A DNA stretch of 64,000 nucleotides from Oscillospiraceae bacterium (GCA_014799385.1 JAAVIC010000020.1:120085-184084), one strand, 5' to 3'; shown: positions 49,107 through 57,303, counted from the stretch's first letter. Translations and numbers: made by a program. Notes: generated by a model from the letters alone, not told the origin.

Positions 49107-50546
49107 ATGCAGCACACAAGACAAGGTTCCGCGCCGCGCGGTCGTACACGGCAGCCGAATCCGCAAGGTCGGGCGAATCCGCAGAGACCGCAGGGTCGGG
49201 TGAATCCGCAAAATCCTCATGGTCGAGCGAATCCACAGAGACCGCAAGATCGGATGAATCCGCAGAATCCTCAGGGTAGAGCGAATCCGCAAGGGCGAAC
49301 GATTCCTAGGAATAAGCCGAAATCGGCTAGGAAACCCACTCCCGCGCAGATAAAACAGGCAAAGCGCGAAAAGCAGCAGAGAGACCCCAACCGCGTTCGG
49401 TTTTTCAGCCTTGACGGCAAAATCGATGTGCCGATGTTGGTAATTATAATGGTGCTGTTGGTGTTCGGAATTACGATGATGTTTTCGGCGGGGCACGCGC
49501 TGTCCTATCAGGAAACGGGCAACTCGCTGTATTATGTACTGCACCAGCTCCCCGCAGCAGGTCTGGGGCTTGTGGGAATGTTCGCTCTGACGTTGTTTGA
49601 TTATCGCTTTTTACGGCACGAAATCAGGCTGTTCAAAACCAATATTCGTACTACTTTGGCGCATATCCTGTTGGTGGCAACGATGTTGCTGAACTTTATG
49701 ACTATCTTCATCGGAATCCGCGCGGAAATCGGCGGTCAGAAACGCTGGCTGCCAATGCCGATTATCGGACAGTTTCAGCCCTCGGACTTCTTGAAGGTTG
49801 CCGTGGTTATCTTCTTCGCGTATTATATCCACAAAAACTTCGACAAAATGCGGCTGTTTTTCTACGGAATCGCAAAGCCGGTTATGATTCTGGCAATGAT
49901 AGTTCTGTCGATAATCAGTCAGATGCATATGTCGTGTATGCTGATTATTCTGATGGTGTTCGCGGTAATGCTGTTTGTTGGCGGCGTGAACATCAAGGAG
50001 GCTCTGCCGATTGCGTTGGCGGCGGTTCTTGCGGTGTATCTGGTTATCGTGGTGTTCAAGGTGGGGTATTTCGAGGAGCGTATTATTTATATGGATCCGC
50101 TTTCCGATCCGGGAGACGGCTCGTACCAGAATTACCAATCCGCGTTGGCAATCGGTTCGGGCGGAATCTGGGGCAAGGGATTCGGAAACTCCAGCCAGAA
50201 GTATTACTATCTGCCCGAGGCGCAGAATGACTTCGTTTTCGCGATTCTTGTCGAGGAGTTCGGCTTGGTGGGCGGCGTGGTAGTAATTCTGCTGTTCTTG
50301 ATTTTCACAGCTCGCGGATTCTACATAGCGCGTCACGCGGAGGATAAATTCGGGTGCTTACTTGCAACGGGAATCACGTTTATGACGGGTCTTCAAGCGT
50401 TCCTGAATCTCGGAGTAACGCTGTGCTGTATCCCGAATACGGGTGTTCCGCTGCCGTTTTTCAGCTACGGCGGTACGGCGTTAATGCTCCAGTTGTGGGA
50501 GATGGGCTTGCTGCTCTCTATAAGCAAACGCGCAAAGCTCAGTTAG
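49107..50546 (+). CDS. ftsW: Lipid II polymerase FtsW (SEDS family) with repeat-rich N-tail
   Basis: Septal peptidoglycan glycosyltransferase. 479 residues. The first 95 or so are a basic cytoplasmic tail made of repeats such as NPQGRANPQRPQGR, not normal for the family. Then about ten membrane helices with SEDS features GGQKRWLPMP, FQPSDFLKVAVV, PEAQNDFVFAILVEEFG and PFFSYGGTALM. Position next to murG favours FtsW over RodA. ATG 49107 is 6 bases after the AAGGAG of the repeat. Confidence 0.92.
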   Translation: MQHTRQGSAPRGRTRQPNPQGRANPQRPQGRVNPQNPHGRANPQRPQDRMNPQNPQGRANPQGRTIPRNKPKSARKPTPAQIKQAKREKQQRDPNRVRFFSLDGKIDVPMLVIIMVLLVFGITMMFSAGHALSYQETGNSLYYVLHQLPAAGLGLVGMFALTLFDYRFLRHEIRLFKTNIRTTLAHILLVATMLLNFMTIFIGIRAEIGGQKRWLPMPIIGQFQPSDFLKVAVVIFFAYYIHKNFDKMRLFFYGIAKPVMILAMIVLSIISQMHMSCMLIILMVFAVMLFVGGVNIKEALPIALAAVLAVYLVIVVFKVGYFEERIIYMDPLSDPGDGSYQNYQSALAIGSGGIWGKGFGNSSQKYYYLPEAQNDFVFAILVEEFGLVGGVVVILLFLIFTARGFYIARHAEDKFGCLLATGITFMTGLQAFLNLGVTLCCIPNTGVPLPFFSYGGTALMLQLWEMGLLLSISKRAKLS

Positions 50547-50713
50547 TTATTAGTTTCTGATTTTTGGATTTATAACTATGATCCGCTGTTTGGGGTGAAG
50601 TGCAAATTCAAAACGCGCCTTTTGAAGAGTGGATTTGGCGCGTTATAATTCACAGCAACAAATCGGGTTTCAATTTATGCGTGTTATAACTCACAACAAC
50701 CTACCGGCGACTC

Positions 50714-50832
50714 GTGCAAATTGCGAAAGCGAGCGTTGCGGCATACCGCGCAGCGGTGTGCCGTGACGCTCAGCTAGAGCAGACGAGCTTCGCTCGTCTG
50801 CTCGGTTCGCAATTTGCTATTAAGATAAGGAG
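50714..50832 (+). repeat. Family-A structured 5' repeat, copy before murG
   Basis: Opens GTGCAAATTGCGAAAGCG, closes GGTTCGCAATTTGC (12-bp stem). Hairpins GGCATACCGC...GCGGTGTGCC and AGCAGACGAGC-ttc-GCTCGTCTGCT. Ends TATTAAGATAAGGAG. About 150 bases of leader modules (50560-50713), including an abortive core start GTGCAAATTCAAAACGCG. Confidence 0.9.
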
Positions 50833-50839
50833 TGTTAGA

Positions 50840-51979
50840 ATGAGAATACTGTTCGCCGCGGGAGGAACTGCGGGGCATATCAATCCCGCGCTGGCAATCG
50901 CGGATAAGGTTCGCGAGGTGTTCCCCGAAACGCGGATTCTGTTTATCGGAACTCCCGAGGGAATGGAGAGCCGATTGGTAAAGAAAGCGGGATATGACTT
51001 CCGCGGTGTGGAGATGTCTGGATTTCGGCGGGATATTTCACCGAGCGCAATGGTGAGGAACGTCCGCGCGGCATATTGCTACTTGATTTCCGCAAAGAGC
51101 GCAGTGCGGAAAATAATCCGCGAGTTCAAGCCCGACCTCGCCATCGGAACGGGCGGTTACGTAACGGGCACGGTTTTGGGTCAGGCGGCGGCTATGGGAA
51201 TCAAGACCATCACCCACGAGAGCAACTCCTATCCGGGAATGGCGACAAAAATGCTCTCCACAAAGGCGGACAAGGTTCTGTTGGCGACCGAGGACGCAAA
51301 AAAGCACCTCAAAGATTCCTCGCGGTGCATAGTCACGGGAAATCCTTTGCGGACGAATATCCCACTCGAGGAGCGGAAAGCCGCACGTGAACGTCTGGGA
51401 CTTCCCGAGGGGTTCACGGTTCTGTCGTTCGGCGGAAGTCTTGGCGCGAATAAAATCACCGAATCGGTAGCGGAGCTTATCGCGTGGGAGCAAAAGACCG
51501 GGGGAATCAATCATATCCACTCCTATGGCGGCGGCAACCGCGATATATTTATGGACGCGCTGAAGTCCGCGAATGTCAGGGAGGATAAAAAGCGGCTGAT
51601 GTTCAAGGAATACATCGATAATATGTATACGTGTATGTGCGCCGCAGACTTGATCATTTCCCGCGCGGGGGCAATGACGATTACCGAGCTTACCGAAATC
51701 GGGAGACCGTCTATTCTCGTTCCGTATCCCAACGCGACAGAGAATCATCAGTACTACAACGCGCTGTCGCTGGTAAACGCGAATGCGGCGATTCTTATCG
51801 AGGATAAAGATTTGACGCGCGCGCGTCTGGTGGACGAGATTTCGCGGTTGTATTCCGACAGAGCGCGGCTATCCCTTATGGAGGAGAACGCGAAAAAGAG
51901 CGCGAAATCCAACGCGGCGGATAAAATCCTCGCGGAAATTGTGGATTTAGTCGGCGAGGAGGCTTTAAGAAAGTCCTAG
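50840..51979 (+). CDS. murG: Undecaprenyl-PP-MurNAc-pentapeptide GlcNAc transferase
   Basis: Makes lipid II from lipid I. 379 residues, two Rossmann domains. AAGGTAGHINPALAIA near the N-terminus, GTGGYVTGTVLGQAA, THESNSYPG, LSFGGSLGA and ISRAGAMTITELTEIGRP with PNATENHQYYNA are MurG motifs. The track start (GTG 50714) is the first base of the family-A core; the real start is ATG 50840, 7 bases after AAGGAG. Confidence 0.95.
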   Translation: MRILFAAGGTAGHINPALAIADKVREVFPETRILFIGTPEGMESRLVKKAGYDFRGVEMSGFRRDISPSAMVRNVRAAYCYLISAKSAVRKIIREFKPDLAIGTGGYVTGTVLGQAAAMGIKTITHESNSYPGMATKMLSTKADKVLLATEDAKKHLKDSSRCIVTGNPLRTNIPLEERKAARERLGLPEGFTVLSFGGSLGANKITESVAELIAWEQKTGGINHIHSYGGGNRDIFMDALKSANVREDKKRLMFKEYIDNMYTCMCAADLIISRAGAMTITELTEIGRPSILVPYPNATENHQYYNALSLVNANAAILIEDKDLTRARLVDEISRLYSDRARLSLMEENAKKSAKSNAADKILAEIVDLVGEEALRKS

Positions 51980-52000
51980 AGCGTGTTCACATTAACGCTC
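51977..52000. repeat. Palindrome TAGAGCGT...ACGCTC (family E, copy 2)
   Basis: TAGAGCGTGTTCACATTAAC followed by GCTC, identical over 24 bases to the copy at 9745. The murG stop codon is its first three bases. Confidence 0.75.
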
Positions 52001-52013
52001 AATCACAAAATTT

Positions 52014-52092
52014 CCCTTTCAACATATTATGGTGTATACCTGTTTCGTTTTTCGGCGAAACGGTTCAACGTCGTGTTGAATATTTGAAAGGG
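52014..52092 (+). promoter_or_regulatory. Cloverleaf-like leader that sequesters the murA ribosome binding site
   Basis: CCCTTTCAA (52014-52022) pairs with TTGAAAGGG (52084-52092), which contains the GAAAGGG ribosome binding site. Inside are GGT-gtat-ACC, GTTTCG...CGAAAC and TTCAAC-gtcgt-GTTGAA hairpins. Closing the stem would hide the ribosome binding site. Confidence 0.6.
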
Positions 52093-52099
52093 TGATGTT

Positions 52100-53365
52100 A
52101 TGGATAATCGCCAGAAATTGATTGTGAACGGCGGATCTCAGCGGCGGATAGAGGGCGAATTGCGCGTACACGGCGCAAAGAACAGCGCCCTGCCGCTGCT
52201 GTCGGCGACCGTTCTTGCGCACGGAGAGTGCGTTTTGCACAACACTCCGCGCCTTACCGATGTGGACGCCGCTTGCCGTATCCTCACGCAATTGGGCTGC
52301 CGCGTGCGCCGTGACGGAGATACCGTGAGCGTGGACGCAACAAATGTATCGGGATATGAGATACCCGAAACGCTGATGCGTGAAATGCGCTCGTCCATCG
52401 TGTTCCTCGGTGCGGTAATGGGGAGGAACGGCAGATGTCGATTGTCGTTCCCGGGAGGGTGCGAGTTGGGCGCGCGCCCGATTGACTTGCACCTGTCGGC
52501 ATTGGAGCAAATGGGCGCGGAAATTACCGAGGAACACGGCTATCTGAACTGCGAGGGAACGCTCCACGGGGCGAAAATCACGCTGTCTTTCCCATCGGTG
52601 GGAGCAACCGAGAATATAATGCTGGCGGCGGTTACCGCTAAGGGTTACACCGAGATTCACAATGCCGCCCGAGAGCCTGAGATTTCCGACCTGGCGAACT
52701 TTCTGAACAAGATGGGAGCGAAAATATTTGGAGCGGGAGAGAGTGTAATAACCGTGCGTGGCGTGGAGCGGTTAGAACCCGCAGAGCACAGCGTTATCCC
52801 CGACAGAATTGTCGCGGGGACATATCTGTGCGCGGCGGCAATCACGCGCGGAGAGCTGATTCTCACAAATTGTGAGCCGCAGCATATGAACGGATTCCTC
52901 ACCGTATTGGAATCAATGGGCGCGCGAATTTACAACTATGGCGGTGAAAAGTTGTATATCACCTGCAAAAAGCGGCTTATCGCTCCGCCGACAATTCGCA
53001 CAATGCCGTATCCCGGATTCCCGACCGATATTCAAGCGCCGTTCACCGCGCTTTGCGCCACCGCCGAAGGAACGTCCGTTTTCGTGGAAACCATCTTCGA
53101 GAATCGATTCCGTCATATTCCCGAACTGGTTCGCCTGGGAGCGTCCGTCAAGACCGAGGGCAGAGTCTGCGTTGTTGAGGGCGTAAAGCGGCTTTCGGGC
53201 GCGAAGGTCTGCGCTGCGGAGCTTCGCGGCGGCGCGGCATTGGTAACGGCGGCTCTCGCCGCAGAGGGCACAAGCGAAATCACCGGGCTGCAATATATCG
53301 ACCGCGGCTATGAGAATATCGAAACCGCATTGAGGTCAGTCGGAGCGGACATACGCAGAAGTTAA
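52100..53365 (+). CDS. murA: UDP-N-acetylglucosamine 1-carboxyvinyltransferase
   Basis: First committed step of peptidoglycan synthesis, transferring enolpyruvate to UDP-GlcNAc. 421 residues. VHGAKNSALPLL near residue 24; FPGGCELGARPIDLH has the catalytic Cys at about residue 121, so the enzyme should be fosfomycin-sensitive. YPGFPTDIQAP and FENRFRHIPEL are further signatures. The location in the dcw cluster between murG and ftsQ occurs in other Clostridia. A possible SD-hiding leader precedes it. Confidence 0.95.
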   Translation: MDNRQKLIVNGGSQRRIEGELRVHGAKNSALPLLSATVLAHGECVLHNTPRLTDVDAACRILTQLGCRVRRDGDTVSVDATNVSGYEIPETLMREMRSSIVFLGAVMGRNGRCRLSFPGGCELGARPIDLHLSALEQMGAEITEEHGYLNCEGTLHGAKITLSFPSVGATENIMLAAVTAKGYTEIHNAAREPEISDLANFLNKMGAKIFGAGESVITVRGVERLEPAEHSVIPDRIVAGTYLCAAAITRGELILTNCEPQHMNGFLTVLESMGARIYNYGGEKLYITCKKRLIAPPTIRTMPYPGFPTDIQAPFTALCATAEGTSVFVETIFENRFRHIPELVRLGASVKTEGRVCVVEGVKRLSGAKVCAAELRGGAALVTAALAAEGTSEITGLQYIDRGYENIETALRSVGADIRRS

Positions 53366-53387
53366 AAAATCAGGAGCGTGGAAAAGA

Positions 53388-54506
53388 ATGAACAAAAAAC
53401 CCGCAAAATCACAAAATAAACCCGTAAAACCGCAGCAGAAATCCGTCAATCAGCTGGGAAGTGCGCCCAAATCCGCGCGTCCGCAGAATTTGCAGAAAAA
53501 AACTCCGCGAAAACCGCAGAATCCGCAGATGAGAACCCCAAAAAAGCCTGTGCAAAAACCGCAGAATCCGCAGCGGAAAGCACCTCAGCGGGCACAGAAT
53601 CCGCCGAGACGTCCCGCGAATCCCAAGGCGGATAAGGCGATTACAGCGGCGATGCGGCGGCGCAATCCAAAAGCGCGGACAAAGCGGTTTCGCGGCGGAA
53701 ATTACATTCTTTACTACCTGATGGCGGCGGTGGTGGTGATTATCGTACTGATAATCCTGTCGAACACGGTGTTGTTTAAGTGCACGCGGATCGACGTAGC
53801 GGGGAACGTGCGATACAAACCCGAAGAGATCCTCTCCGTGTGCGGGATCACTGAGGGTGATAACCTGTTGAGGGTCAATACTGCCAACGCAGAGAAAAAT
53901 ATTGCCGATGCGTTGGTATATATTGACAGCGCGAGTGTGAAAAAGCATTTCCCGACACGTGTGGAAATCACCGTTACAGAGGCTGAAAAGTGGTATTGCG
54001 TGGAGGAGAACGGTATCACGGCGGCGATTTCGCGCGGCGGAAAGATTGTGGAGCATTGCGCGCCCGAGGATTTCCCCGTTGTTCACGGATTGGAAGCGGA
54101 GAGCCTTCAGACGGGCGCGTGGCTGAAATCCAAAACGGACGGCAAAACTGGGATTCCCCCGCTGCTGCTGAACGCTGCCGAAAAGGCGGGCTTAAGGGAC
54201 ATCACCGCCATCGACATCGCGGACAAGTTTTCGATAAAAATGGTGGTTGACGGCAGAATCACGCTTGAACTCGGTTCTTCGTCCGAAGCGGAATCCAAGC
54301 TGATCATCGCGAAATCCATAATCGACAGCGACATCGGCGAAAATGACAACGTAACAATGCTGCTGAGCAATCCGGATAAAGTCGCTTTGCGGAATAATCA
54401 AACCGAAGTGCCCGTTCAGTCTACAACTTCATCTACAAGTACTCCGGCTGAATCTTCCGAACCTCCCGAAGAATCAAAGCCGGAAACCCCCGAAGATTCC
54501 GAATAA
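53388..54506 (+). CDS. ftsQ: FtsQ/DivIB with basic PQ-rich N-tail
   Basis: Bitopic divisome protein. 372 residues: a very basic cytoplasmic tail of about 105 residues with repeats like KPQNPQRKAPQRAQNPP, one membrane helix (YILYYLMAAVVVIIVLIIL), a POTRA domain (CTRIDVAGNVRYKPEEILSV), the beta domain (FPTRVEITVTEAEKWYCV), and a Ser/Thr/Glu/Pro tail. The tail repeats resemble those of FtsW in this window. AGGAG lies before ATG 53388. Confidence 0.9.
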   Translation: MNKKPAKSQNKPVKPQQKSVNQLGSAPKSARPQNLQKKTPRKPQNPQMRTPKKPVQKPQNPQRKAPQRAQNPPRRPANPKADKAITAAMRRRNPKARTKRFRGGNYILYYLMAAVVVIIVLIILSNTVLFKCTRIDVAGNVRYKPEEILSVCGITEGDNLLRVNTANAEKNIADALVYIDSASVKKHFPTRVEITVTEAEKWYCVEENGITAAISRGGKIVEHCAPEDFPVVHGLEAESLQTGAWLKSKTDGKTGIPPLLLNAAEKAGLRDITAIDIADKFSIKMVVDGRITLELGSSSEAESKLIIAKSIIDSDIGENDNVTMLLSNPDKVALRNNQTEVPVQSTTSSTSTPAESSEPPEESKPETPEDSE

Positions 54507-54519
54507 AGGCGAAATTTAA

Positions 54520-54693
54520 GGCAACACCGCACAAAGATTGTCGTCCGATTACGTTAAGTAAATTTTTCGTCAGATTGCACAAAATTGACGCAGTAAGGCT
54601 GTCGCCTTTTAAGGGAATTTTGGGTAATATGACGGAAAATTTACAAGTAAGCGGGCGGCAAAGCGCGAAGCGCGGTCTTTGTGCGGTGTTGCC
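54520..54693 (+). mobile_element. MITE-like element, family B, 174 bp
   Basis: Terminal inverted repeats GGCAACACCGCACAAAGA and TCTTTGTGCGGTGTTGCC, flanked by TAA on both sides. No coding capacity. It lies between ftsQ and the ftsZ promoter, a place where ftsA often lies in other genomes. Confidence 0.85.
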
Positions 54694-54725
54694 TAAAAAC
54701 AGTCGAAAATAATTTCAAAAAACAG

Positions 54726-54754
54726 TTGCATTTTCCAAAAGAATGTGGTATAAT
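54726..54754 (+). promoter_or_regulatory. Promoter of ftsZ
   Basis: TTGCAT (54726-54731), 17 bases, TATAAT (54749-54754), 55 bases before the ftsZ start. Confidence 0.75.
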
Positions 54755-54808
54755 TAAAAGTAGTCTTATATTTTTCATTAAATTATAGTCCGGAGGAGTT
54801 GTAAAAAA

Positions 54809-55993
54809 ATGGCTTTTGAAATTGACAAGAACGACGATGGCTTCGATATATCAGACGATTTTCAGATGTCCACAAAGCTGATGGTGTTCGGCGTAGGCGG
54901 CGCGGGCGGTAACGCCGTGGAGCATATGGTGAACAGCGGAATCGTTGATGTGGAATATGTAATCGCCAATACCGATGTAATGGCGCTTCGTAAGAAAGAC
55001 GGCTCTAAAATGGCGCGTATCCAGATCGGGCGAAAGACCACGCACGGACAGGGCGCGGGCAACGACCCCACTCGCGGCAAGGCTTCCGCCGAGGAGAATC
55101 ACGATGAGATTGCGGAAAAGCTTGAAGGCGTTTCAATGCTGTTCATAGCTGCCGGAATGGGCGGCGGAACAGGTACGGGCGCGGCTCCCGTGGTGGCATC
55201 CATAGCGCGTGAAATGGGAATCCTCACTGTCGGAGTAGTCACAAAACCTTTTAATTGGGAGGGCGCTTTTAAGATGGAAACCGCAATAAGCGGCGTTTCC
55301 GAGATGAAAAAGTACGTTGACGCGCTGATAGTAATTCCCAATGACCGCTTAAAAGAGCTTAAGGGCGCAAAAATCACGATGAAAAACGCGTTCGCCGAGG
55401 TGGATAATATCCTCTGCAAGGCTGTTTCGGGAGTGATTCGCCTGGTTCAGGGCAATGGCTACATAAACGTTGATTTCGCGGACATCTGTATGGCTCTGCG
55501 CACCAGCGGAATCGCGCATATGGCAATCGGTCACGGCAAGGGCGACGATATGATAAACGACGCACTGGACGAGGTTCTGAACAGCCCGCTGCTTGAAACC
55601 TCTATTGATGGTGCTCGCCGCTGCTTGCTGAACATCAGCATACCCAACAGCGATTCGTTCGGATTCGATTCCTGCGAGTCGATTACGAACCTCATCGCGC
55701 AGAGAATCAACCCGAACGCGCAGTTTAAGGCGGGCTTCGAGTTTGATGATACTCTGTCTGATGACGAGATTTCGATAATCCTCATTGCGACCGATTTCGC
55801 CGAGGAGGACGAGCCTGTAAAAGTCGCGGGAATTTCCTCTTCCAACAACGAACAAAGCCAAAGCCAGAGCCAGGCTGCGTCCGTAACAGTAACGCCCACC
55901 TCCGAGGGTCTTTCGGGAAATGTCGGTTTCTCCGAGCCTAACGACATAGACGCTCTGTTGCGTAAGTTCAACCAAGGCAGAGGAATGGATTGA
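54809..55993 (+). CDS. ftsZ: Cell division GTPase FtsZ
   Basis: Forms the Z ring. 394 residues. VGGAGGNAVEHMV near residue 30, NTDVMALRK, the tubulin signature GGGTGTGAAP at about residue 118, and NDRLKELKGAK are conserved. A Ser/Gln-rich linker leads to the C-terminal peptide DIDALLRKF, which diverges from the usual IPxFLRRR-type tail. Own promoter, GGAGG ribosome binding site and terminator. Confidence 0.96.
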   Translation: MAFEIDKNDDGFDISDDFQMSTKLMVFGVGGAGGNAVEHMVNSGIVDVEYVIANTDVMALRKKDGSKMARIQIGRKTTHGQGAGNDPTRGKASAEENHDEIAEKLEGVSMLFIAAGMGGGTGTGAAPVVASIAREMGILTVGVVTKPFNWEGAFKMETAISGVSEMKKYVDALIVIPNDRLKELKGAKITMKNAFAEVDNILCKAVSGVIRLVQGNGYINVDFADICMALRTSGIAHMAIGHGKGDDMINDALDEVLNSPLLETSIDGARRCLLNISIPNSDSFGFDSCESITNLIAQRINPNAQFKAGFEFDDTLSDDEISIILIATDFAEEDEPVKVAGISSSNNEQSQSQSQAASVTVTPTSEGLSGNVGFSEPNDIDALLRKFNQGRGMD

Positions 55994-56028
55994 TAAGTTC
56001 ATCTAATTTGCCTAAAAGCGAACAAATC

Positions 56029-56060
56029 AAAGCCGATTGGTGTATCCTATCGGCTTTTTT
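56029..56060 (+). terminator. Terminator of ftsZ
   Basis: AAAGCCGAT...ATCGGCTTT with a continuing run of T. Confidence 0.85.
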
Positions 56061-56082
56061 GTAACTTTTTCCTTAAAACCTC

Positions 56083-56111
56083 TTGCATTTTTCACATATT
56101 TGGTATACAAT
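56083..56111 (+). promoter_or_regulatory. Promoter upstream of the membrane-protein gene
   Basis: TTGCAT, 17 bases, TACAAT. It is followed by a directly repeated block (see 56104-56133 and 56347-56376). Confidence 0.55.
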
Positions 56112-56376
56112 ATAATATGTAGGAGTGTTTTCTAATACTAATTCACGATTAAAAGCAGACAAATTATTTGCGAGGATATTTTGCGTCCTGCAAGGAAGAG
56201 GACGACAGCAGGCTGACGCCTGCCTAGGACGATGACGCAGCAGGACACAAAATAGACCGCAAAGAATGTCTACTTTTAATCGGGGATTAGTATAATATGT
56301 CAGCCAAAGCCTATCGTTCTCTCCCGCCGAGGGCGGAGAGAACGTAGGTATACGGATTGATGTAGGAGTGTTTTCT
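56104..56376 (+). repeat. Direct repeats bracketing an inserted palindrome
   Basis: ATGTAGGAGTGTTTTCT occurs at 56117-56133 and 56360-56376, each preceded by GGTATAC at a similar distance. Between the copies lie the family-C palindrome and a hairpin GTTCTCTCCGCC/GGCGGAGAGAAC-type (CGTTCTCTCCC...GGAGAGAACG). The duplicated block looks like a promoter-proximal leader. Confidence 0.7.
56135..56293. repeat. 159-bp palindromic element with ATACTAATTC termini (family C, copy 2)
   Basis: Nearly the whole element folds on itself: ATACTAATTC.../...GATTAGTAT, ATTAAAAG...CTTTTAAT, AGACA...TGTCT, ATTTTGCGTCCTGC...GCAGGACACAAAAT, and an inner AGCAGGC-tgac-GCCTGCCT hairpin. No coding capacity. The ends match the 45-bp palindrome at 6326-6370. 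Confidence 0.8.
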
Positions 56377-56415
56377 CTTACCTTTGTTTCGTACATCAAA
56401 AAAAGGGGAATCTAA

Positions 56416-57285
56416 ATGGATAAATTTGACATCTTACTGAAATTTTACAAAAACGTTTGGTTCAGACGCGCCGTAGCGGTAATCTGCTGGCTTTATACCA
56501 TAATAATGATCTGGGTCGCGTATCTGAGCTTCGGGTACTATATCGAGTTCAACAATCCCAAGCCGCTTTTCGTGTTGTACTTGTTCATAAACGTTGCCGC
56601 AATGGGACTGATGATACTCTCCCGAAAGCAGGTAATTACGCAAATCAACGCATATGTCTTGCCGTTAGCGGTATTCGCGCTGGTAATTCTTGGATTTGGC
56701 AACTGGTATATCGTCATTCCTCCAATCGCGGTGACGGTGGTATTGTTCTTCGTAAATTCCTCAAATGAAACGCTCAAAACCGTTGTCGGCACGATGTATC
56801 TGCTGATGTATGTAATCGGTATTGTGGGCTACATTGCTTTGCAGATGTTTATGGGCACTATCACGTTCAACGGTCTGGATTTCAATATGAACACCCGCGA
56901 CAGGAGTTATGAAAAACTCTCGCCATCGGGAGAATACCGCATTGTGCGTTATCTGGAAACAAGCGGCGATCGCAAGCTCCAGCACTATTACATCGAAAAA
57001 ACAGAAGATGATATTAAGATTCCGATGGGCATATGTAAGCGTGTGTACGGCAGTTATGCTCTGAACACCGCCGCCTATACGGACACCCCCGCTGATATTG
57101 ACGCGTGGACTACCCGTAAAGTGGACGGGGTGCTTCAGGACGTGCCGGTGGTTGAGGGCAGTATCCGAGAGAATCCGTATCTCATCAAGAAAATCGAGAA
57201 AACGGAAAGTTCAAGCTCCGTAAAATCCACGCAAACAAGCACCACAGAGTCAACCGCCGCCGAATCGTCGGCTTCTGCGGAATAA
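56416..57285 (+). CDS. Hypothetical membrane protein, 289 aa
   Basis: Unrecognised. About four to five hydrophobic helices in residues 12-150 (AVAVICWLYTIIMIWVAYLSF and others), then an external-type domain (YEKLSPSGEYRIVRYLETSGD) and a Ser/Thr/Glu-rich C-terminus. It has its own promoter and AAAAGGGG as ribosome binding site. The next gene starts 18 bases later, so the two form an operon. Confidence 0.65.
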   Translation: MDKFDILLKFYKNVWFRRAVAVICWLYTIIMIWVAYLSFGYYIEFNNPKPLFVLYLFINVAAMGLMILSRKQVITQINAYVLPLAVFALVILGFGNWYIVIPPIAVTVVLFFVNSSNETLKTVVGTMYLLMYVIGIVGYIALQMFMGTITFNGLDFNMNTRDRSYEKLSPSGEYRIVRYLETSGDRKLQHYYIEKTEDDIKIPMGICKRVYGSYALNTAAYTDTPADIDAWTTRKVDGVLQDVPVVEGSIRENPYLIKKIEKTESSSSVKSTQTSTTESTAAESSASAE

Positions 57286-57303
57286 TCAAGAAGGAGAATG
57301 GTT

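Noticed and set aside
49140-49310. Tandem DNA repeat before ftsW as an intergenic minisatellite
   Set aside because: It lies inside the ftsW reading frame and codes for the NPQ-rich N-tail.
50714-50839. 42-residue extension of MurG
   Set aside because: The frame happens to be open through the family-A repeat, but the MurG N-terminus MRILFAAGG begins at 50840 after AAGGAG.
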